Assembly (NCBI GenBank): GCA_002391625.1
Contig: DGFJ01000020.1
Location: forward strand, 1-43,484
Direction of reading: 5' to 3'
Origin: Ruminococcaceae bacterium UBA3903
GTDB lineage: Bacteria; Bacillota; Clostridia; Oscillospirales; Acutalibacteraceae
Length of the DNA: 43,484 nucleotides
In this document: piece by piece, positions 33,168 to 39,740 of the stretch
Layout of the letters: each line of letters starts with the position of its first letter
Numbering within the stretch: the stretch's first letter is position 1
Position numbers and translations under genes: made by a program
The notes under the pieces: model-generated
Database searches by the model: none
Told to the model about the DNA's origin: nothing
What the model saw: only the letters and a program-made list of their open reading frames with translations

Positions 33168-34409
33168 CTAGCCCAGTACGCTTATTAAAACACCAGCTGC
33201 TACGGCTGAACCGATAACACCGGCAACGTTTGGACCCATAGCGTGCATTAACAGGAAGTTAGATGGGTTTTCAGCCTGTCCAACCTTTTGAGATACACGG
33301 GCAGCCATAGGAACAGCTGAAACACCTGCGCTACCAATTAGCGGATTAACCTTACCCCCTGTAAGCTTGTACATTAGCTTACCAAACAGTACGCCAAAGG
33401 CTGTACCAATACAGAAAGCAAGCAAACCAAGCAAAATAATTTTAATTGTACTCCCCTGTAGGAACACTGTACCTGTTGCTGTAGCACCTACTGTAACGCC
33501 TAGGAAGATAGTGATAATATTCATCAGCTCATTTTGAGCGGCCTTGCAAATTCTGTCTACTACACCACTTTCCTTAAAGATATTACCAAGCATCAGCATA
33601 CCAACTAGAGGTGCTGCGTCAGGTAAGAAGATAGCGATAATAATCGTAACAACAATAGGGAACATGATTTTCTCCAGCTTTGAAACAGGTCTTAGCTGTT
33701 CCATAACAACGCTGCGTTCCTTCTTTGTTGTTAAAAGCTTCATAATAGGTGGCTGAATAATAGGAACTAAGGCCATATAGGAGTATGCCGCCACGGCAAT
33801 AGGCCCCAGCAGTTCAGGTGCCAGCTTAGATGTAACGAATATAGCTGTTGGACCGTCAGCACCGCCAATAATACCTATAGCACCTGCCTGTGCTGCATCA
33901 AAGCCTAACAGGATAGCACCAAAGAAGGTGATAAAAATACCAATCTGTGCTGCCGCACCTAGGATAAAGCTTTTTGGGTTAGCAATTAGTGGGCCAAAGT
34001 CAGTCATAGCACCAATGCCCAGGAAGATTAGTGGTGGATATATACCCAGCTTAACACCTTGATACAGGTAATACAGCAAACCGCCGTTGCTAGGTACGTT
34101 GTAGTATTGGACACCGTCCATTACTGTGGTGGCGTAGTTTCCCGCCTCCCCCCCGTGGCTTGCCATATAGTCAGACACAGACACCATGGTGGTTTCCGGT
34201 GCTGCCATAATAGCTGGGAAAAGGTTAACCAATAACATACCAAATGCTATTGGTAACAGCAGCAGTGGCTCGTACTGCTTTTTAATAGCCAAGTAAATCA
34301 AGAAAATAGAAATAATAATCATTACAAAGTTTTGCCATACTAGGGAGCTTAAACCCGAGTTAGTATATAAGCCCTGTAATGATTCTAGAAATCCGTTCAA
34401 AATTTCCAT
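33168..34409 (-). CDS. oadB: Sodium ion-translocating decarboxylase subunit beta (OadB/GcdB/MmdB)
   Basis: 413-residue membrane protein that couples decarboxylation of carboxybiotin to Na+ export in oxaloacetate, methylmalonyl-CoA or glutaconyl-CoA decarboxylases. The diagnostic stretch GAIGIIGGADGPTAIFVTSK and SYMALVPIIQPPIMKLLTTK are present, as is the C-terminal GSAGVSAVPMAARVSQKVGQ region. About ten helices. It directly follows a gamma-subunit gene (37-nt gap). The alpha carboxyltransferase and a biotin carrier gene are not in the window, so which substrate is used cannot be told. Confidence 0.94.
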   Translation of the reverse strand: MEILNGFLESLQGLYTNSGLSSLVWQNFVMIIISIFLIYLAIKKQYEPLLLLPIAFGMLLVNLFPAIMAAPETTMVSVSDYMASHGGEAGNYATTVMDGVQYYNVPSNGGLLYYLYQGVKLGIYPPLIFLGIGAMTDFGPLIANPKSFILGAAAQIGIFITFFGAILLGFDAAQAGAIGIIGGADGPTAIFVTSKLAPELLGPIAVAAYSYMALVPIIQPPIMKLLTTKKERSVVMEQLRPVSKLEKIMFPIVVTIIIAIFLPDAAPLVGMLMLGNIFKESGVVDRICKAAQNELMNIITIFLGVTVGATATGTVFLQGSTIKIILLGLLAFCIGTAFGVLFGKLMYKLTGGKVNPLIGSAGVSAVPMAARVSQKVGQAENPSNFLLMHAMGPNVAGVIGSAVAAGVLISVLG

Positions 34410-34446
34410 TAAAACACAATCCTTTCCGATATATAATTTTTGTTAA

Positions 34447-34833
34447 TTAAAATGGTCTGGTATTATCCATAAGACCGGCTGTGCTCCATACCGGACGTGA
34501 TTGTGGCAACCTTTTAATGGTTTTCACCTTTACGTTACCCTCACCATACATAGCATCAACAGCAGCTGCTATAACCGCAATAATTTGAGGAGATATTCCT
34601 TCCGATACCGGTGTGCTGTCCACCTGTACCTTTGGCGCTTGCTGTGCCTTTTCCTGTTCCTCTGCTGCCTTTTTGGCAGCTAATGCTGCATCCTTTTTCT
34701 GTTTACTTTTTTGTTGTGCGTTAAAAACAATTGTACCATATATCTTGATTATAAAAATAAGTAAAATCAAAACCGCAAAAACGACGGTAAAACCTGTAAT
34801 AAGCACTGTAAAAGCAATGGTTAAATCTGGCAT
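34447..34833 (-). CDS. oadG: OadG-family decarboxylase subunit gamma
   Basis: 128 residues: one N-terminal membrane helix (FTVLITGFTVVFAVLILLIF), a charged, Ala/Lys/Glu-rich linker (about residues 40-68) and a conserved C-terminal tail with ISPQIIAVIAAAVDAMYGEG and PVWSTAGLMDNTRPF. This layout is typical of long OadG proteins in Clostridia, where gamma anchors the complex and helps assembly. It precedes oadB on the same strand; GAGGAG lies before the ATG. Confidence 0.88.
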   Translation of the reverse strand: MPDLTIAFTVLITGFTVVFAVLILLIFIIKIYGTIVFNAQQKSKQKKDAALAAKKAAEEQEKAQQAPKVQVDSTPVSEGISPQIIAVIAAAVDAMYGEGNVKVKTIKRLPQSRPVWSTAGLMDNTRPF

Positions 34834-35085
34834 ATTTTTCTCCTCCTATTAATAATTATACAAAGGCGAACGGTAGCAAAACCAACACATTCCGCCATTT
34901 TATCAAATTAGTTATTATTATACCCCACAGACTTGTTTATTTCAACAAATTATAAAGTTCTAATTTTTCTATTTGGAAAAATTGTCATATTAGCTAATTT
35001 TCCATGAATAAATCTAAATTATTAATACAATTTTAATTTTTAATGAACAGACTTCCATACTCATAAAAGCACATTTACAAATTAT

Positions 35086-35994
35086 TTATATTGTATCCCT
35101 CATATCATACCCCACCTGTGCCATATAGTAGCTGTTCATTGTGCTGGGTGCATTGTACAGCATTGTAAGCATATAGGCCTGTATATTTTTTATATGTGAG
35201 GTGTTATTAATTATTCGTTCTACTACATATTCTATATGTGCCTCATTTAAGCTTAGCATACGCCTTTGCACCTGACAGCGTGGTATGCTGTCCCCGCCAA
35301 TCCGCAGGGCTTTGGCAGAGCCGTTAAACACGTTTTCTATTATGCTTACCAGCTCCTCTACAAACTCTCCGTTGTCACCCTTAGCTAAAATGTCATAATC
35401 TATATTTTCTTTTACCCTCTCCAGCATTGCACCCGTATTAGCAATACTTTTATCAGAAAAGGAATTGTCCTCCATTATGTCCATCATCTCCTCATAAACG
35501 TCCCTGATGGATGGGTCAGTGTTACTATTATCATTCTTATTAACCTTAGTATTATTACCTTGTGTTTTTGAAAGCTTTGGAGCTTCATTTTGTGAAGCTC
35601 TGGAAGTGTCCTTTTTTAATGTCCTGACACTGCCATTTGATGTATAGCACAGCCTTTTTACATATATCAAATTAGGCTTTCCCAAGCCCTGTCGCTTACG
35701 CACAATCAGGTCAGCACCCTCCAGCTCCTTTAACAGCTTACTGACCTTATTAAAGCAGCAGCCAAGCTGTTCCTGAATTTCCCCTACGGTGTAGTAGATA
35801 TACACCCTGCCATTATGGTCTGACCAATTATTCATAATAGATATGCCCATGCGGTCTAAAAGCAGTGCATACAACAGCTTTGACAACGGTGACATAGGTA
35901 TATATTTTTCATTAGTAAAGAGCTCATTAGGCAATTTTTTAAATGTATGTGTATCAGCTTGTGTGTCATTAAGATTAAAAAAATTATCATTCAT
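35086..35994 (-). CDS. RepA_N / DUF6017 replication-initiator-like protein
   Basis: 302 residues. The N-terminal part (about 20-115) matches the replication initiator A N-terminal domain, a winged-helix type: FTNEKYIPMSPLSKLLYALLLDRM, YTVGEIQEQLGCCFNKVSKLLKELE. After a low-complexity Asn/Lys/Ser linker the C-terminal part fits DUF6017 (DYDILAKG, RCQVQRRMLSLNEAHIEYVV, NIQAYMLTMLYNAPSTMNSY). Such proteins usually belong to plasmids or integrative elements, yet no relaxase, integrase or transfer gene is near. GGAGGG precedes the ATG. Possibly a relic or a domesticated copy. Confidence 0.85.
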   Translation of the reverse strand: MNDNFFNLNDTQADTHTFKKLPNELFTNEKYIPMSPLSKLLYALLLDRMGISIMNNWSDHNGRVYIYYTVGEIQEQLGCCFNKVSKLLKELEGADLIVRKRQGLGKPNLIYVKRLCYTSNGSVRTLKKDTSRASQNEAPKLSKTQGNNTKVNKNDNSNTDPSIRDVYEEMMDIMEDNSFSDKSIANTGAMLERVKENIDYDILAKGDNGEFVEELVSIIENVFNGSAKALRIGGDSIPRCQVQRRMLSLNEAHIEYVVERIINNTSHIKNIQAYMLTMLYNAPSTMNSYYMAQVGYDMRDTI

Positions 35995-36096
35995 AAAAAC
36001 ATCCCTCCACTATTCCCTCTTAAGCAGTGGAAAAATGCACACAGGTAAACACTTTTTAAAAATTTTTTATATATAGTCCAATACAGCGTCACATTT

Positions 36097-36126
36097 GTAA
36101 TATTCCTACACACCGGCACATAGATT
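36097..36126 (+). promoter_or_regulatory. Candidate sigma-E promoter of sipL-spoIVA
   Basis: GTAATATT (36097-36104), a 14-nt spacer, then CATAGATT (36119-36126). It resembles the mother-cell sigma-E pattern (about AATATT, N13-15, CATACAAT), with two mismatches in the -10. It lies 60 nt before a gene pair that is sigma-E dependent in studied species. Confidence 0.55.
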
Positions 36127-36186
36127 TAATGTAGAAACAAATACCGTCCCTTGTAACGGACAGGTATAAAAAGGAGAGATTATATA

Positions 36187-37725
36187 ATGGAATATGTTTT
36201 GTCAAAAAAAGAGTTGTCTGTTGGGGAAACGGTATTTGAAGGATGTATTGAACAGCCTATCGACCTAGATTTCAGCTTGCCGGACTATTGCCCCGACATA
36301 CAGCGTATATTAAAATGCCGTGTATATCCAAAAATCTACACCAGAAATATCAGCGGTGACAGGTTGGATATAGAGGGTACTGCCATAGTAAAGATACTAT
36401 ACCTAGATGCTATAAAAAAATCTGTACGCTCCAGCGAACACAGCGTGCCATTTACCTCGTCCTTTAATATGAAAACCACACCGCAAAACGCCGTAGCCAC
36501 ATCTGCCGTTAAACCAGAATATTTAAACTGTCGTGCCTTAAGCCCTCGCCGATTGGACATTCACGGTGCTTTTTCCATATGTGCTACTGTTATATCAAAA
36601 TGTGAAAAGGAGTTTGCCGAAGGCATAGACGGCGACGATGTACAGGTAAAAACCACGCAAATACCAGTATCTGCCCTGTGTGGCCTTGGACAACAGCAGT
36701 TTACCGTAGAGGACAGCATTGTCCTAGGCAGCAGCAAGCCTCCTATTGAAGCTGTTTTACGCACTGATATGCAGCCCATCGTCAGCGACATAAAGGCTAT
36801 AACCAACAAGCTGATGATTAAGGGTGACATCGGTGTAAAGGTGCTTTATATGACAGACCTAGATACAGGTAACACAGAGGTGCTGGAATACACCATGCCC
36901 TTTAGTCAAATTTTAGACGTAGACGGGGTAACCGACAGCTGTGCCTGTGATGTCACCGCCGAAATATTAACCTATGAGATACATACCGGTGGTGATGCAC
37001 AGGAGAAAAACCAATCCATTGACGTAGAGGTAAAGATGGTTGCCACATCTGTCGCCTACAGCGAGGAGGAAATAACCGTCGTTTCCGACGCTTACTCTAC
37101 CATGTATGATTTAGATTTAGTATTTAACCAAACACCCGTCAACAGCCTAGCTTCCCAGCCAAAGGAAACCTGCATTACTAAAACAACAGTGGAAATCGGC
37201 ACAGAGGGCATTACAAAGGTTATCGACCTGTGGAACGAGCAATGCACCGCCACTGCCATGGTTGAGGAAGGTCAGCTGATGGCAAAGGGCAAGGTTAATG
37301 TGTGTGTTTTAGCTGAGGACCGTGAGGGTACACCCTTCTACACCGAGCGTATAGTTGACTTCACCTATCCTATGGGACATTGTGATATTGCCCAGCCTGT
37401 TGTACAAACAGCCGCCGCCGTATCATCTATTAGCTATCGCCTTAACGGCACTGACAATTTAGATTTACGTATAGAAATAAAGCTGTCAGCACCAGTCTTT
37501 GACAGCAAGGTTATTAGGTGTGTGTCACAGGCTACAGCCAACGAGGAGCATCTGCGACAGCGTGACCACCAGTCAGCATTGACGCTGTACTATGCAGGTG
37601 ATGGAGAAAGCCTGTGGAGCATTGCCCGTGAATACGCCGTTAGCTGTGATGCGGTAATGGCTGAAAATGACTTAACAGATGATACTGTTCTGCAGGGCAG
37701 AATGCTGTTAATTCCTAATATATAA
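36187..37725 (+). CDS. sipL: DUF3794 (SPOCS)/LysM protein, SipL-like spore coat morphogenesis factor
   Basis: 512 residues. Several DUF3794/SPOCS segments (for example EQPIDLDFSLPDYCPDIQRI near residues 22-41) fill most of the protein. The last ~45 residues form a LysM domain (YYAGDGESLWSIAREYAVSC through QGRMLLIPN). This is the architecture of C. difficile SipL, which binds SpoIVA through its LysM domain and is needed for coat attachment. Here the gene lies 17 nt before spoIVA, strongly supporting the assignment. AAGGAGAG precedes the ATG. Symbol given by architecture and context, not by measured identity. Confidence 0.87.
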   Translation: MEYVLSKKELSVGETVFEGCIEQPIDLDFSLPDYCPDIQRILKCRVYPKIYTRNISGDRLDIEGTAIVKILYLDAIKKSVRSSEHSVPFTSSFNMKTTPQNAVATSAVKPEYLNCRALSPRRLDIHGAFSICATVISKCEKEFAEGIDGDDVQVKTTQIPVSALCGLGQQQFTVEDSIVLGSSKPPIEAVLRTDMQPIVSDIKAITNKLMIKGDIGVKVLYMTDLDTGNTEVLEYTMPFSQILDVDGVTDSCACDVTAEILTYEIHTGGDAQEKNQSIDVEVKMVATSVAYSEEEITVVSDAYSTMYDLDLVFNQTPVNSLASQPKETCITKTTVEIGTEGITKVIDLWNEQCTATAMVEEGQLMAKGKVNVCVLAEDREGTPFYTERIVDFTYPMGHCDIAQPVVQTAAAVSSISYRLNGTDNLDLRIEIKLSAPVFDSKVIRCVSQATANEEHLRQRDHQSALTLYYAGDGESLWSIAREYAVSCDAVMAENDLTDDTVLQGRMLLIPNI

Positions 37726-37742
37726 AAGGGGAGGATGTAATT

Positions 37743-39221
37743 ATGGAGGAAAGAAATATCTATCAAGACATATCACAGCGTACCAACGGAGATATTTACA
37801 TTGGTATAGTAGGCCCTGTTCGTACAGGTAAATCTACATTTATAAAGCGTTTTATGGACACCTTAGTTATACCCAATATAGAAAACTCCAGCCGACGTGA
37901 CCGTGCTATTGATGAGCTGCCCCAATCTTCCGCTGGCAGAACTATAATGACCACCGAGCCAAAGTTTATCCCAGAGGAGGCCGTGGAGGTTACTATTGAG
38001 GGCAACGCAAAGCTTAATGTTCGCATGATAGATTGTGTAGGCTACATTGTTCCCAGCGCCATAGGCTATATAGAGGACGAACAGCCACGCATGGTAAAAA
38101 CCCCTTGGTATGACGAGCAAATACCCTTTAATATGGCGGCAGAAATAGGCACTAAAAAAGTAATAACCGACCATTCCACCATTGGCTTGGTCATAACCAC
38201 CGACGGCAGCATCAGCGACATCCCCCGTGAGGAGTATCAGGAGGCAGAACAACGGGTTATCGCCGAATTAAAGGAAATTAACAAGCCCTTTGTAATTTTG
38301 CTAAACAGTATGTACCCAGATTCTCCCGAAACCACCGCCATGTCAGGCAAGCTAAGCCGTCAATATATGGTTCCTGTTGTTCCTGTTAACTGCTTGGAGC
38401 TGGATGAAAACCAAATAAAGCAAATACTGGCACAGATTTTATTTGAATTTCCTATCAAGGAAATTAAGGTAGATATGCCAAAGTGGGTTACCTCCCTAGA
38501 AAAAAGCCACTGGCTAAAGGGTGCTATATATAATGCCATTGAGCAGTCAGCTGGAACGGCAAGTAAAATTCGACAGGTGCAGGGCATAATAGATACTGTC
38601 AGTCGCTGTGAATATGTTTCCAACGCTAACATAACAGCCATAGATTTGGGCTGTGGCAAAAGCCGTCTGCAAATAAGCCTTAACAATGATTTATTCTACA
38701 AGGTGTTAGGTGAAAAGACTGGTCTTAACATTGCCGACGAGGGTGATATGCTGGACTGTGTTATGGAGCTTGCCAAGGTTAAGGAGGATTTTGATAAAAT
38801 ACGCTCCGCCTATGATGATGTAACCGAAAAGGGCTATGGCATTGTAATGCCTACCATGGACGAATTGTCCCTAGAGGAGCCGGAAATTATTAAGCAGGGT
38901 GGAAAATACGGCATACGTCTGCGAGCCTCTGCCCCATCTGTTCATATGATGAAAACCAACATCACCACAGAAATCACACCACTGGTTGGTTCAGAACAGC
39001 AGTCAGAGGAGCTGGTAGAGTATATGCTAAAGGAGTTCGAGGAAAACCCAAGCAGGATATGGGAATCAAACATCTTTGGCAAATCCTTGCACGAGCTGGT
39101 AAACGAGGGGTTACACAACAAGCTTTACCGTATGCCAGAGGACGCCAGAAACAAAATGAAGGAAACAATAGAAAAAATTATTAACGAGGGCTGTAACGGT
39201 TTAATCTGCATTATCCTATAA
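37743..39221 (+). CDS. spoIVA: Stage IV sporulation protein A (SpoIVA)
   Basis: 492 residues, the canonical length. An ATPase of the mother cell that polymerises on the forespore surface as the base of the coat. Walker A GPVRTGKST is at 24-32, followed by the conserved NIENSSRRDRAIDELPQSSA, TTEPKFIPEEAVEV, MIDCVGYIVP and the C-terminal segment ending INEGCNGLICIIL. GGGGAGG lies before the ATG. It forms an operon with the SipL-like gene and ends before a perfect 14-bp hairpin. Confidence 0.97.
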   Translation: MEERNIYQDISQRTNGDIYIGIVGPVRTGKSTFIKRFMDTLVIPNIENSSRRDRAIDELPQSSAGRTIMTTEPKFIPEEAVEVTIEGNAKLNVRMIDCVGYIVPSAIGYIEDEQPRMVKTPWYDEQIPFNMAAEIGTKKVITDHSTIGLVITTDGSISDIPREEYQEAEQRVIAELKEINKPFVILLNSMYPDSPETTAMSGKLSRQYMVPVVPVNCLELDENQIKQILAQILFEFPIKEIKVDMPKWVTSLEKSHWLKGAIYNAIEQSAGTASKIRQVQGIIDTVSRCEYVSNANITAIDLGCGKSRLQISLNNDLFYKVLGEKTGLNIADEGDMLDCVMELAKVKEDFDKIRSAYDDVTEKGYGIVMPTMDELSLEEPEIIKQGGKYGIRLRASAPSVHMMKTNITTEITPLVGSEQQSEELVEYMLKEFEENPSRIWESNIFGKSLHELVNEGLHNKLYRMPEDARNKMKETIEKIINEGCNGLICIIL

Positions 39222-39241
39222 AAAGCTTATATTACCTCCTG

Positions 39242-39275
39242 ATAGGGTGTACCCCACACAAGGGGTACACCCTAT
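39242..39275 (+). terminator. Hairpin after spoIVA
   Basis: ATAGGGTGTACCCC (39242-39255), loop ACACAA, GGGGTACACCCTAT (39262-39275): a perfect 14-bp stem 20 nt past the spoIVA stop. The T tract after it is interrupted, so termination may be partial, but position and stability fit the end of the sipL-spoIVA transcript. Confidence 0.75.
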
Positions 39276-39322
39276 TGACCTTTCCTATTAAACATCCTTC
39301 GTTGCTTTTGTTTTTAGGTTTT

Positions 39323-39349
39323 AAAAAAGGGACAGCTTAACGCCATCCC
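39323..39349 (-). terminator. Minus-strand intrinsic terminator
   Basis: On the minus strand GGGATGGC (39342-39349) and GCTGTCCC (39329-39336) pair over 8 bp with two G-U pairs, loop of 5, then six T residues (39323-39328). It is the diverged partner of the terminator at 39641-39675. Confidence 0.7.
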
Positions 39350-39399
39350 TTGCTTCACTTTTGTTTTATTTGGGTTACCCCAGCTATTGACAAAGAGCC
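39329..39399 (-). repeat. ~71-bp terminator element, copy A
   Basis: Shares with 39647-39718 the order: GACAGCTTAA hairpin, a T-rich stretch, TTTATTT(T)GGGTT(T)ACCCCA, CTATTGACAAA, AGCC. Same orientation as copy B, clearly homologous but diverged. Confidence 0.75.
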
Positions 39400-39401
39400 C
39401 T

Positions 39402-39429
39402 TTTTCATAGCGTCTTGCCGCTATGAAAA
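39402..39429. other. 11-bp perfect hairpin
   Basis: TTTTCATAGCG (39402-39412) and CGCTATGAAAA (39419-39429) with a 6-nt loop. Neither strand has a T tract directly after the stem. Function unknown; it could be a terminator remnant or one end of a small element. Confidence 0.5.
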
Positions 39430-39430
39430 T

Positions 39431-39454
39431 AAAAAACCACCCGCTGTGCGGGTG
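39431..39454 (-). terminator. Minus-strand intrinsic terminator
   Basis: On the minus strand CACCCGC-ACA-GCGGGTG (39438-39454) is a GC-rich 7-bp stem, followed by G and six T residues (39431-39437). Confidence 0.8.
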
Positions 39455-39487
39455 AGATTCATGCTTTAGCAAAAAAGACGACATCCG

Positions 39488-39496
39488 TGCTATAAT
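39488..39496 (+). promoter_or_regulatory. Extended -10 promoter (plus strand)
   Basis: TGCTATAAT is a perfect extended -10. No good -35 is present (TTTAGC lies at 20-nt spacing). It predicts a transcript from about 39503 to the terminator at 39675, about 170 nt. Confidence 0.5.
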
Positions 39497-39532
39497 AAAG
39501 GTGTTCAAGCCAATTTATCATAAAGCGAAAGG

Positions 39533-39622
39533 ATGACATCTTATGTCATAAAGTTTAGCACATTCAAAATGGATGTGCAAGTATCATATAGTTTTCACCC
39601 CAAAATACAGGAGAAAAATTGA
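39533..39622 (+). CDS. 29-codon ORF in a small promoter-terminator unit
   Basis: Starts at the ATG at 39533; the peptide begins MTSYVIKFSTFKMDVQVSYS. AAAGG touches the start codon, too close for a normal ribosome binding site, and a second in-frame ATG (codon 13) lacks one. The start overlaps a hairpin, ATGACAT-CTT-ATGTCAT (39533-39549). It could be the N-terminal stub of a lost transposase, a small peptide, or nothing. Confidence 0.25.
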   Translation: MTSYVIKFSTFKMDVQVSYSFHPKIQEKN

Positions 39623-39640
39623 AAAAGTCGCTAAAGCGTA

Positions 39641-39675
39641 AAAGAAGCGACAGCTTAATGCTGTCGCTTCTTTTT
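39641..39675. terminator. Strong bidirectional terminator
   Basis: AAAGAAGCGACAGC (39641-39654), loop TTAAT, GCTGTCGCTTCTTT (39660-39673): a perfect 14-bp stem with T residues to 39675, and T residues on the other strand too. It serves the small plus-strand unit and probably the NlpC/P60 gene reading from the right. Confidence 0.9.
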
Positions 39676-39718
39676 ATCTCTTTTATTTTGGGTTTACCCC
39701 AACTATTGACAAATAGCC
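39647..39718 (-). repeat. ~71-bp terminator element, copy B
   Basis: Partner of 39329-39399; it lies directly downstream of the NlpC/P60 gene. Its hairpin is perfect, whereas copy A relies on wobble pairs. Confidence 0.75.
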
Positions 39719-39740
39719 AATTTTATAAGCTATTATGCAA

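Larger units (their letters stand above)
39222..39740. other. Hairpin-dense gap between spoIVA and the NlpC/P60 gene
   Basis: About 520 nt between convergent genes. In order: the spoIVA terminator; a minus-strand terminator; an 11-bp hairpin; another minus-strand terminator; a plus-strand extended -10 promoter with a 29-codon ORF; and a strong two-way terminator. Two diverged copies of a ~71-bp terminator-bearing element lie inside. The pieces are listed separately. Confidence 0.7.

Noticed and set aside
38974..39168. Minus-strand frame inside spoIVA and similar reverse frames
   Set aside because: They overlap strongly recognised genes on the other strand and lack start signals.
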